Shown: positions 1 to 5,572 of the stretch, in pieces
Layout: the number at the start of each line of letters is the position of its first letter
Numbering within the stretch: the stretch's first letter is position 1
Assembly: GCA_031257215.1 (NCBI GenBank)
Contig: JAIRPC010000110.1
Coordinates: forward strand, 1 to 5,572
Reading direction: 5' to 3'
DNA length: 5,572 bases
From: Eubacteriales Family XIII. Incertae Sedis bacterium
GTDB lineage: Bacteria; Bacillota; Clostridia; Peptostreptococcales; Anaerovoracaceae
Translations under genes and position numbers: made by a program
Notes under the pieces: model-generated
The model's database searches: none
The model's input: only the letters and a program-made list of their open reading frames with translations
What the model was told of the DNA's origin: nothing

Positions 1-71
1 AACCCAGGCCGCAAGCAAAAGCAATGGATCGCGGCGCGTAGACCGCAATGACGGTGTATGCCTATGCTACA
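1..71. other. Gene end-flank with no supported gene
   Basis: This stretch lies downstream of the aminotransferase stop codon and runs to the window edge. I see no convincing terminator hairpin followed by a T-run on the minus strand. There is also no start codon with a ribosome binding site for a following gene. One minus-strand frame is open to the window edge from a TTG near position 49 and is leucine/alanine-rich, but without a Shine-Dalgarno sequence it cannot be called. Whether the operon continues beyond the window is therefore unknown. Confidence 0.4.
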
Positions 72-1379
72 TCACCAAGCATCCACTTCGCTCAGCACTT
101 CGTCCAGGATGGCGAGGCCTTCTTTCAGCTCGCTCTCCGTGATGATGAGGGGCGGCGCTACCATGATGCCGTTCAGGTTGTTGTAGGTGGCGAAGCCCTT
201 CTTTTTCAGCATGCCTACCACCTTTACCGCGTCGGGTACGGAGATCGGCTCCTTGGTCGCCTGATCCTTCACCAGCTCCAGCTGCGCGAATAGGCCGATA
301 TGCCTCGCTTCGCCGATGCAGCTGTGCTTGCCGGCCAGCTTGTCCAGCTCGTCCGCGAGGACTTTGCCAACCTTCGCCACGTTGCCCGCGACATCAAGGC
401 GCTCGTACTCCGCTATCGCCGCGACGCAGCAGGCGCAGCCCATCGGGTGCGCGGAATAGGTCAGGCCATTCCACATCTTGTTCTCTTCAAAATGCTCCGC
501 GATCGCCTTGTTCACGATCACGCCGCCGAGCGGAACGTAACCGCAGGTCGAGCCCTTCGCGAACGTCACCATGTCAGGCTCAACGTCGAACTGGTGGAAC
601 GCGAACTTCGTGCCTGTGCGGTAGAATCCCGCCATTACCTCGTCGCAGACGAGCAGGATCCCGTATTTCTCGCAGAGCTTCTTCACGCCCGAGAGGTAGC
701 CCGCAGGCGGCACGAGCACGCCGTTCGAGCCAACGACCGTCTCGACGAATATGGCTGCTATCAGGCTCTCGCCCTCCTGCCTGATGCGCTCGTCGAGCCT
801 GTCGAGGTAATACTTCGTCATGTCGGCCTCGTCCTTGAACGTGACCTGCGCCGGCGCCCTGTACGGATAGGGGCCGTCGAAGTGGTAGAACCCAGGAACG
901 CCTGGCTCCGCAGCGAAGCGCCTCGGCTCGCCCGTCAGCTCGGATGCGCCGAACGTGGAGCCGTGGTACGAGTTGTACATCGAGAGGAACTTCCACCTGC
1001 CCGTGTACTGCTTCGCCAGTTTCAGCGCGTTCTCGTTGGACTCGGCGCCCGCGTTCGTGAAGAACACCTTGCCGCCGTCAAACGCGGGGCCAGCCATCTC
1101 AACCATGGCCTTCGCCGCCGCCGACCTCACGTCCACCGAATAGCCGGGCCCGATGAAGGGCATCTTTTCGGCCTGGTCCTGGATGGCCTTGATGAGCGCC
1201 TTGTTGCCATGACCGAGGTTCGAGTTCACGAGCTGCGCGCTCATGTCGTAGTATTTGTTGCCGTCCTCGTCCCAGAAGAATATGCCCTCGGCCTTCGTGA
1301 TGACGGGCGGCTCCAAGCCCTTCTGCGCCGACCAGGAATGGAGGTTGTATTTTTTGCTTGTTTCTTTGATGTCGCTCAT
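72..1379 (-). CDS. Class III PLP-dependent aminotransferase, taurine transaminase-like
   Basis: This is a complete 435-residue fold-type I, class III (omega-) aminotransferase, of the usual length for the family. Visible hallmarks are the phosphate-binding GAESNE turn at 111-116, the Tyr138-His139 ring-stacking pair, Glu213, the Asp246-Glu247 pair that contacts the pyridine nitrogen, the Schiff-base lysine Lys275 in FAKG, and Thr307 in the LTYSAHP loop. It moves an amino group from an omega-amino donor to a 2-oxo acid in the cytoplasm. Overall similarity, as I recall the family, is to taurine:2-oxoglutarate or taurine:pyruvate transaminases, which would yield sulfoacetaldehyde. Beta-alanine, GABA or another omega-amino acid remains possible, since substrate cannot be read from the motifs. 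It follows the acylating aldehyde dehydrogenase by 45 bp with no promoter or terminator seen between them, so the two are probably one transcript and consecutive steps. The ATG has no in-frame start upstream before the neighbouring gene. Class call is near certain; taurine as substrate about 0.5. Confidence 0.9.
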   Translation of the reverse strand: MSDIKETSKKYNLHSWSAQKGLEPPVITKAEGIFFWDEDGNKYYDMSAQLVNSNLGHGNKALIKAIQDQAEKMPFIGPGYSVDVRSAAAKAMVEMAGPAFDGGKVFFTNAGAESNENALKLAKQYTGRWKFLSMYNSYHGSTFGASELTGEPRRFAAEPGVPGFYHFDGPYPYRAPAQVTFKDEADMTKYYLDRLDERIRQEGESLIAAIFVETVVGSNGVLVPPAGYLSGVKKLCEKYGILLVCDEVMAGFYRTGTKFAFHQFDVEPDMVTFAKGSTCGYVPLGGVIVNKAIAEHFEENKMWNGLTYSAHPMGCACCVAAIAEYERLDVAGNVAKVGKVLADELDKLAGKHSCIGEARHIGLFAQLELVKDQATKEPISVPDAVKVVGMLKKKGFATYNNLNGIMVAPPLIITESELKEGLAILDEVLSEVDAW

Positions 1380-1392
1380 ATTATCTCTGTGT

Positions 1393-1397
1393 CTCCT
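1393..1397 (-). promoter_or_regulatory. Ribosome binding site of the aminotransferase, long spacer
   Basis: AGGAG on the minus strand lies 13 nt before the ATG at 1379, which is longer than the usual 5-9 nt. A weaker purine run (AGAGA) sits closer to the start. No other in-frame start exists between this site and the previous gene, so the ATG is kept despite the spacing. Confidence 0.5.
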
Positions 1398-1424
1398 ATC
1401 TGTGCAAAAATTATCGGGAATTTG

Positions 1425-2852
1425 CTACGCGAAGCGGGCGCGGATCTCGTCGCTGAACAGCTCCTCGTCCTTGGGCTGCCAGCTTGGGATCTCGCGGCTC
1501 ACGTAGACGAAGTTCAGCAGATCCTTCCATGTAGCGTTGTGGCTGATGCTGTTGTGGCCCCACGTGCCGCAGCCGAGCGTCATGGATACGGGGTAGCCGC
1601 AGGTCCAGCTGCCGCTGTTCGTCAGGGACTGGGGCTGGTTCACGACGATCTTGCAGACGGGGATGGTCTCGCCCATCTTCTGCACGCGCTCATCCAGCTT
1701 CGTGTGGACGCTGACCGAGTGGCCCTTGCCCTGGTAGTCGAGGATGGAGAGCATCTTTTGCAGCGCGTCGTCGAAGTCCTTCGCCTTGCGGACGCCTGAA
1801 ACGGGGGACAGCTTCTCGCCCGTGAGCGGGAACTCATTGCCAAATCCGCCATTTTCTTCTACCATTATCACCGTCGTGCCCTCGGGTACGGACACGTCAG
1901 CCATGCGCGCGATCTCGGCGGCCGGCTGCGCCACGATGTGGCGGTTCAGGTTGTGGTTCTCAGGGGTTTCGGGCCAGAGCGTCTTAACGATCTTCTCCTT
2001 GTCGGGGCTGCCCTCCTTGATGAGCGCGGCGCCCGCCTTGGCCATGGCCTCCGCCCATTTGTCGTAAACGGCTTCGAGGACTATGATGTTGTTCTCCGTG
2101 GAGCAGGATGTGGCGTTGTCGAATTTCTTCGAGCGCACTATCTGGTCCGCTACGCGGTCGATATCGTCCGCAACGGTTTCATCTACTATGCAGACGACGT
2201 TGCCCGTGCCCACGCCTATCGCGGGGACTCCCGACGAATACGCCTGGCGCACCATCGGGGTGCCGCCCGTCGCGAGGATGAAGTCCACCTGGCGCATTAT
2301 CTGCTGGCTGCATTCCACCGACACGTATTCGGGGTCTACCGACTGGACGAGATCCTCCGGCGCGTCGAATTTGCGCAGGACTTCGCGTACCGCCTCTGTG
2401 ACCGCGACGTTCGTGTTGCGCGCTTTCGGATGCGGCGCCAAAATCACCGCGTTGCGCGTCTTGATGGCCATGAGCGACTTGACGACAGGCGTCGCCTCGC
2501 CGTTCGTCACGGGGATGATCGCCCCGATGACGCCCATCGGGCGGGCGTAGGTATCTATGCCTGTTTCCTTGTTGCTGTCAACAAGACCGACGGACTTCTT
2601 GCCCTTCATCTGCGCCCACGTGCCTTTGACCTTGCTATACATTTTCAGCTGTTTGTCTGCCGCTATGCCCATGCCCGACTCGGCCACAAGCATCTCGCCA
2701 AATTTCAGCGCGGTTTCCGGTACAGTCAGCGCGTATGCGACCGCTTCGCACAGCTCGTCAATACGCTCCTGCGAATAGCCGTCTATAACCTTCTGGGCTT
2801 CTCTGCCTTTCGCCACAAGGCCTGCAACATATTCTTCGTAATTGATACTCAT
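1425..2852 (-). CDS. CoA-acylating aldehyde dehydrogenase, sulfoacetaldehyde dehydrogenase-like
   Basis: This 475-residue cytoplasmic enzyme belongs to the CoA-acylating branch of the aldehyde dehydrogenase superfamily (EutE, PduP, SucD, SauS). These enzymes interconvert an aldehyde plus CoA plus NAD(P)+ with an acyl-CoA. Visible motifs are the PVTN loop at 114-117, the nucleotide-site APHPKA at 139-144, the TGG of the Rossmann region near 195-197, GVGTGN at 213-218 and the catalytic Cys250 in FDNATSCSTEN. GVGTGN replaces the ELGG motif that carries the general base in hydrolytic aldehyde dehydrogenases, which fits thioester formation. The FDNATSCS-EN block, a VEENGG segment near 331-336 and GHSVSVHT near 377-384 resemble sulfoacetaldehyde dehydrogenase SauS more than EutE as I remember these families. 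Succinate or malonate semialdehyde are alternatives. The ATG at 2852 is chosen because a strong ribosome binding site lies 5 nt upstream; a TTG at 2864 in frame overlaps that site and is unlikely. It is the first gene of a probable two-gene operon with the aminotransferase. Confidence 0.87.
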   Translation of the reverse strand: MSINYEEYVAGLVAKGREAQKVIDGYSQERIDELCEAVAYALTVPETALKFGEMLVAESGMGIAADKQLKMYSKVKGTWAQMKGKKSVGLVDSNKETGIDTYARPMGVIGAIIPVTNGEATPVVKSLMAIKTRNAVILAPHPKARNTNVAVTEAVREVLRKFDAPEDLVQSVDPEYVSVECSQQIMRQVDFILATGGTPMVRQAYSSGVPAIGVGTGNVVCIVDETVADDIDRVADQIVRSKKFDNATSCSTENNIIVLEAVYDKWAEAMAKAGAALIKEGSPDKEKIVKTLWPETPENHNLNRHIVAQPAAEIARMADVSVPEGTTVIMVEENGGFGNEFPLTGEKLSPVSGVRKAKDFDDALQKMLSILDYQGKGHSVSVHTKLDERVQKMGETIPVCKIVVNQPQSLTNSGSWTCGYPVSMTLGCGTWGHNSISHNATWKDLLNFVYVSREIPSWQPKDEELFSDEIRARFA

Positions 2853-2857
2853 TGATA

Positions 2858-2862
2858 CCTCC
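2858..2862 (-). promoter_or_regulatory. Strong ribosome binding site that fixes the dehydrogenase start
   Basis: GGAGG on the minus strand is followed by a 5-nt spacer (TATCA) and the ATG at 2852. The alternative in-frame TTG at 2864 runs directly into this GGAGG (its final G is immediately followed by GAGG), has no site of its own, and would add only four residues (MEVS). Confidence 0.85.
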
Positions 2863-2930
2863 AATTCTTTTTTGTGGCGCCCTGAGATTTTAGACGCCCT
2901 TAGCCAATTTGCGCTTATGCTTTTACAAAT

Positions 2931-2959
2931 AATATAACTGTTTGCGGGCGCGGTTTCAA
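2931..2959 (-). promoter_or_regulatory. Sigma-70 type promoter for the dehydrogenase/aminotransferase pair
   Basis: On the minus strand, a -35 element TTGAAA (2954-2959) and a -10 element TATATT (2931-2936) are separated by exactly 17 bp. The region just upstream (about 2960-2990) is AT-rich with a run of seven A residues, like an UP element. Transcription would start near 2924, giving a leader of about 70 nt before the ATG at 2852. The GC-rich spacer contrasts with the AT-rich flanks. The 160-bp intergenic gap holding this promoter separates the operon from the VWA gene. Confidence 0.7.
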
Positions 2960-3012
2960 TTGATTTTTTTCATTTAACAATACACGGAATATTCAAAACA
3001 CTTTGCCGCGCT

Positions 3013-4209
3013 TCACCTTGCCACAAGCAGCCGTTTTATGCCCTTGTCAAGCCCGTCGAGAGTCAGCTCGAACATGGGAAATATCTCGCCAATCTTGCCT
3101 ATCGTGTACTGCCCGAAAACCCTGTCCCAGTTATCGTGCCCTATCGGGTTCAGCCATATGCTGTGCGGGTATCTCTTCTTGAAACGTTCGAGCCACACCC
3201 TGCCCGGCTCCTCGTTCGGCAGCCCGATAATGGCGTTGCCGCCCTTCCGCTCCAACTCGCTCGGCGCCATAGCCGCGTCGCCGACGAATACCACGCGGTA
3301 TTCCGAGCCGAGGTTGCCGAGGACAAAATCCGTGTCCACCCAGCGCCCCCTGCGGCAGCGCGGGTCTGTGTAGAGCTTGTCATAGATACAATTATGGAAA
3401 TAATAAAATTTTGTGTCTTTGAAGTGGTTGGATCGGCTGACCGCGTGGAAGAGCCTGCCCGTCAGCCTGCTGTACGGCAGCATAGAGCCGTCGGAGTCGA
3501 AAAGCACGAGGAGCTTTATCGTGTTTTTGCGCGGCTTCTCGTACACGAGTTTCAGCATCCCTGCGTTCGAGGAGGTTTCCTCTATCGTTTCGTCTATGTC
3601 AAGCTCGGTCTTTTCCGTGTCAACCCGCGAGGAATACTGGCGCAGCTTGCGGAAAGCGGTTTCAAACTGCCTGGTGTCGATAATATTGTCGCGGCGGAAG
3701 TCGCGAAACCTGCGTTCGCCCGCTATCTGCACCGCGCGCCCGTGCCGCCCCTCGCCGCCGACGCGAATCCCCGCTTCGTTGTAGCCGCTGTTGCCGAACA
3801 CGGACGTGCCGCCCGTGCCTATCCAGTAGCTGCCGCCGTCATGCCTTTCTTTCTGCTCTTTCTTGCGTTCCTCGAACATGCGCCTCAGCTCGTCGAATTC
3901 GAGCGCGAGCTTCGCAAGCAAATCCTCGGGTCCCTTTTCGCCGCCGCCCTTTGGGTCGTTCAGCCAGTCCCAAAATTCGTCAGGTATGTCCTTGCCCGCA
4001 GCAACGCCCTTGAAGTACGCGGCGAACGCGGCGTCGAAGGTGTCGAAATCGGATTCGCTGTTCACCGCAAGGCTGCGGCACAGGTAGTAGAACCCCGTCA
4101 GGCTCGAACCGCCAAGCCCCTTGTCAAGCGCCGCCGACAGGGACATCCACTCGTTCAGGGACACTTTCAGCCCGTAGGCTCTCAGGAAATACAGGAAGTC
4201 AATAAACAT
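3013..4209 (-). CDS. CoxE-like von Willebrand factor A domain protein
   Basis: This 398-residue protein matches the CoxE-like VWA family (COG3825 type), whose members are usually encoded beside a MoxR-type ATPase and are thought to act with it in maturing or activating other proteins. The N-terminal part (1-110) is helical and carries the FDxAFAAYFKG element near 58-68. A charged E/K/R stretch lies at 108-123. A glycine-rich GTGGTSVFGNSGYNEAGIRVGG-type segment follows at 131-152. The VWA domain occupies about 228-395. Its metal-ion site reads DSDGSM at 238-243, then FYYFHNCIY at 268-276 and VFVGDAAMAP at 307-316. No signal peptide or membrane span is seen, so it is cytoplasmic. The start lies 7 bp after the ATPase stop codon, and a GGTGA ribosome binding sequence overlaps that stop, indicating translational coupling. 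The metal site departs from the classical DxSxS pattern because Asp240 replaces the first Ser. The protein client is unknown. Confidence 0.88.
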   Translation of the reverse strand: MFIDFLYFLRAYGLKVSLNEWMSLSAALDKGLGGSSLTGFYYLCRSLAVNSESDFDTFDAAFAAYFKGVAAGKDIPDEFWDWLNDPKGGGEKGPEDLLAKLALEFDELRRMFEERKKEQKERHDGGSYWIGTGGTSVFGNSGYNEAGIRVGGEGRHGRAVQIAGERRFRDFRRDNIIDTRQFETAFRKLRQYSSRVDTEKTELDIDETIEETSSNAGMLKLVYEKPRKNTIKLLVLFDSDGSMLPYSRLTGRLFHAVSRSNHFKDTKFYYFHNCIYDKLYTDPRCRRGRWVDTDFVLGNLGSEYRVVFVGDAAMAPSELERKGGNAIIGLPNEEPGRVWLERFKKRYPHSIWLNPIGHDNWDRVFGQYTIGKIGEIFPMFELTLDGLDKGIKRLLVAR

Positions 4210-4216
4210 GTGCGCG

Positions 4217-4221
4217 TCACC
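4217..4221 (-). promoter_or_regulatory. Ribosome binding site of the VWA gene overlapping the ATPase stop
   Basis: GGTGA on the minus strand, complementary to the UCACC end of the anti-Shine-Dalgarno sequence, includes the TGA stop of the ATPase gene and lies 7 nt before the VWA start. This arrangement suggests that the ribosome finishing the ATPase restarts on the VWA gene, giving matched amounts of the two proteins. Confidence 0.55.
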
Positions 4222-5143
4222 AGCCCACCGTCGTATAGCCTTTCACGCGGTACTCCGCCAGCGCGTCCACGTCTTGGTTCTTTTTCAGAAGCACGCCCAT
4301 GAACGGCAGCTCGCCCTCCGCCGCGGCAAGGTCAACGCCCGACAGCGCGAGCGCCCGAAGCCAGTCCAAAAGCTCCGACGTGCTGGGGCTTTTCTGTATA
4401 TCCTTCATAGCGCGGATCTCGTAGAATTTCGCCATCGCCTGCTCCACGGCGTTCATCTCTATGTCGGGGTAATGCACCTTGACGATTTCGGCCATCTTCT
4501 CCTCGTCGGGGAACTCTATGTAATGGAACACGCACCGCCGCAGGAACGCGTCGGGCAGCTCCTTCTCAGCGTTGGACGTGATGATCACGATGGGGCGGCG
4601 AGCGGCTTTGACCGTTTCCTTGGTTTCAGGTATGTAGAACTCCATCTGGTCAAGCTCCCAGAGCAGGTCGTTCGGAAATTCGAGGTCGGCCTTGTCTATC
4701 TCGTCGATAAGCAGCACCACCTGCTCGCTGGCTGTGAACGCCTCGCCCAGCTTGCCGTATTTGATGTATTTCGCGATATCCTTGACATCGCCCTCGCCGA
4801 ACTGCGAATCGTAGAGCCGCTGTACCGTGTCGTAGACGTACAGCCCGTCCTGCGCCTTGGTCGTGGATTTGATGTTCCAGATAACCAGCTTCTTGCCGAG
4901 CGCGTCCGCGACAGACCGCGCGAGCATGGTCTTGCCCGTGCCAGGCTCGCCCTTGATGAGAAGCGGCTTTTCGAGCGCGATGGAAACGTTGACCGCCATC
5001 GCAAGCTCAGAGCCCGCAACATAGTCGGCAGAGCCCTTGAATACCGTGAAGTCTGGGCTTGCCGCCAGGGCGTTGGAGCGGCCCTGGCCGCCTGCGCGCG
5101 TGCCTGTTGCGGCGTTCGTATTCTTCGTGTTGTTTTTCTTCAT
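4217..5143 (-). CDS. MoxR-type AAA+ ATPase
   Basis: This 308-residue AAA+ ATPase (AAA_5/MoxR group, COG0714) has a nearly complete motif set. Walker A is GEPGTGKT at 65-72. Walker B is LLIDEID at 144-150, with catalytic Glu148. Sensor 1 is Asn191 in ITSNAEKELP. The arginine-finger candidates are Arg202-Arg203 in FLRRC, and the sensor 2 arginine is probably Arg263 in the lid helix (SELLDWLRAL). Residues 1-30 form a polar, low-complexity tail rich in Lys, Asn, Thr, Ala and Gly, followed by the domain start (DFTVFKGSADYV). No signal peptide or membrane segment is present. MoxR ATPases form oligomeric rings and work with VWA partners, such as RavA with ViaA in E. coli, as chaperone-like machines; the next gene supplies that partner. 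The upstream purine stretch GGAAG lies 12 nt from the ATG with a weaker AGAGA closer, so the start is acceptable but the site is not ideal. The specific client protein cannot be deduced. Confidence 0.92.
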   Translation of the reverse strand: MKKNNTKNTNAATGTRAGGQGRSNALAASPDFTVFKGSADYVAGSELAMAVNVSIALEKPLLIKGEPGTGKTMLARSVADALGKKLVIWNIKSTTKAQDGLYVYDTVQRLYDSQFGEGDVKDIAKYIKYGKLGEAFTASEQVVLLIDEIDKADLEFPNDLLWELDQMEFYIPETKETVKAARRPIVIITSNAEKELPDAFLRRCVFHYIEFPDEEKMAEIVKVHYPDIEMNAVEQAMAKFYEIRAMKDIQKSPSTSELLDWLRALALSGVDLAAAEGELPFMGVLLKKNQDVDALAEYRVKGYTTVGW

Positions 5144-5199
5144 TGTCTCTTTGTTCTTCCTTTATCTATCTATACGTGCAGAGTTGCATTTGCCATTCC

Positions 5200-5214
5200 A
5201 TTATATTTATATCA
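5200..5214 (-). promoter_or_regulatory. Candidate promoter -10 region upstream of the ATPase gene
   Basis: On the minus strand, TGATATAAATATAAT contains an extended -10 form (TGnTATAAA, 5206-5214) directly followed by a consensus TATAAT (5200-5205). No good -35 hexamer is found at 16-18 bp for either. The stretch lies in the 108-bp gap between the COG2426-type gene and the ATPase gene, about 60 nt before the ATPase start, which is a sensible place for a promoter. AT-richness of the gap makes chance matches likely. Confidence 0.4.
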
Positions 5215-5216
5215 GT

Positions 5217-5232
5217 GCGTGTATATTCACGC
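5217..5232. promoter_or_regulatory. Near-perfect 16-bp dyad, possible operator
   Basis: The sequence GCGTGTATATTCACGC on the plus strand is a palindrome at 14 of 16 positions, with GCGTG/CACGC arms and an AT-rich centre. It sits immediately upstream of the candidate extended -10 element of the ATPase gene, about where a -35 region would be, as a repressor or activator site would. On the minus strand no T-run follows it, so it does not look like an intrinsic terminator for the COG2426-type gene. Confidence 0.35.
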
Positions 5233-5251
5233 GGGGCTATATCTTGTAAAA

Positions 5252-5572
5252 TTATACATTAAAGAAATATTTTGAGAACAGGTCGGGCATCAGGTAGACG
5301 AGCACCGACATTATAGCGCCTGCGGTGACGACGCCCGCCGCAATGACAGGGAGCGCGCGCTTTATCCTCATGTCGAACACCGCCGCTATGAGTGAGCCGG
5401 TCCACGCGCCCGTGCCAGGCAGCGGTATGGCGACAAAAAGGAACAGCCCCAGCAGCTCGTACCTGCCGAGCCTGCGCTCCGCCTTTTCGGCCTTGGCTTC
5501 GAGCCAAAGCACGAGCTTCGCCATGCGGCGGCTCTTTTTCAGCAGCGCGAACAGCTTGCGCAGGAAAAGCAG
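5252..5572 (-). CDS. Small multidrug-export family (COG2426-type) membrane protein, 5' end outside window
   Basis: The frame is open to the window edge, giving 106 C-terminal residues. An internal ATG exists at 5524, but the 16 residues read before it (LLFLRKLFALLKKSRR) continue the protein plausibly, so the true start lies outside the window; the full family length is about 150-170 residues. After a basic amphipathic stretch (WLEAKAEKAERRLGRY), the protein shows a hydrophobic segment with the diagnostic FVAIPLPGTGAWTGSLIAA motif, followed by a second hydrophobic helix (ALPVIAAGVVTAGAIMSVLVYL) and a short tail. This matches the Sm_multidrug_ex family (PF06695/COG2426), an integral inner-membrane group whose 'multidrug export' name rests on thin evidence, so its transported substrate is unknown. 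It lies 108 bp upstream of the ATPase gene on the same strand, and co-transcription cannot be excluded since no terminator is seen. Confidence 0.85.
   Translation of the reverse strand: MLFLRKLFALLKKSRRMAKLVLWLEAKAEKAERRLGRYELLGLFLFVAIPLPGTGAWTGSLIAAVFDMRIKRALPVIAAGVVTAGAIMSVLVYLMPDLFSKYFFNV

Noticed and set aside
300..1799. Long plus-strand open frame (499 codons) opposite the aminotransferase and the dehydrogenase end
   Set aside because: It spans two real minus-strand genes and their intergenic gap, is very rich in Arg, Ala, Val and His, and shows no domain motif. It is an antisense shadow of GC-biased codons.
1938..2855. Plus-strand open frame of 305 codons
   Set aside because: It lies entirely opposite the aldehyde dehydrogenase, which has clear catalytic motifs; the antisense product has the Arg/His/Val-rich look of a shadow frame.
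2956..3000. Short palindromes TCAATTGA (2956-2963) and GAATATTC (2987-2994) as a terminator of the VWA gene
   Set aside because: They are 8-bp AT-rich palindromes with no GC stem and no following T-run on the minus strand; TCAATTGA overlaps the -35 element and is expected by chance in such sequence.
3136..4302. Plus-strand open frame of 388 codons
   Set aside because: It lies opposite the VWA gene and the ATPase end, has no recognisable motif, and crosses the coupled gene junction.
5166..5201. Tiny minus-strand frame (MEWQMQLCTYR) before the ATPase gene, a possible leader peptide
   Set aside because: It has no ribosome binding site, and its start codon overlaps the candidate -10 region, so it would probably not be within the transcript.
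4208..5275. Plus-strand open frame of 355 codons, ending with a hydrophobic tail
   Set aside because: It is antisense to the AAA+ ATPase, whose Walker and sensor motifs are unambiguous. The hydrophobic end comes from the AT-rich intergenic gap.
1..5572. CRISPR arrays, insertion sequences, tRNA or rRNA genes, phage genes
   Set aside because: No repeated spacer pattern, transposase motif, inverted terminal repeats, cloverleaf or rRNA-like segment was seen on either strand; the window is filled by ordinary genes with short gaps.

Overview
The window is a compact bacterial chromosomal segment in which every supported gene reads on the minus strand. By eye it is fairly GC-rich inside genes, with AT-rich gaps between them. 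The sequence alone does not fix the organism. A CoA-acylating aldehyde dehydrogenase paired with a class III (omega-) transaminase suggests an anaerobic or fermentative amino acid or sulfonate user, but that is inference.

In transcription order, from high to low coordinates, the window holds: (1) the 3' part of a small COG2426-type membrane protein, cut by the window edge (5252-5572); (2) a 108-bp gap with a candidate promoter and a near-perfect 16-bp dyad; (3) a MoxR-type AAA+ ATPase (4217-5143) and, 7 bp later, a CoxE-like von Willebrand factor A protein (3013-4209), which form a translationally coupled ATPase/VWA pair; (4) a 160-bp gap with a good sigma-70 promoter (TTGAAA, 17 bp, TATATT) pointing at the next genes; (5) a CoA-acylating aldehyde dehydrogenase of the sulfoacetaldehyde/succinate-semialdehyde dehydrogenase type (1425-2852) and, 45 bp later, a class III PLP aminotransferase resembling taurine transaminases (72-1379). 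The last 71 bp hold no gene I can support.

There appear to be two functional units. The ATPase/VWA pair is probably a chaperone-like module that assembles or activates another protein; its client is not visible here. The dehydrogenase/aminotransferase pair can be read as a two-step catabolic route. The transaminase would turn an omega-amino compound (best guess taurine) into an aldehyde (sulfoacetaldehyde), and the dehydrogenase would oxidise it with CoA and NAD(P)+ to an acyl-CoA (sulfoacetyl-CoA) that could drive ATP formation. This taurine-to-sulfoacetyl-CoA reading, with no sulfoacetaldehyde acetyltransferase or reductase in view, is the most interesting idea in the window, but the substrate is inferred from family resemblance and gene pairing only.
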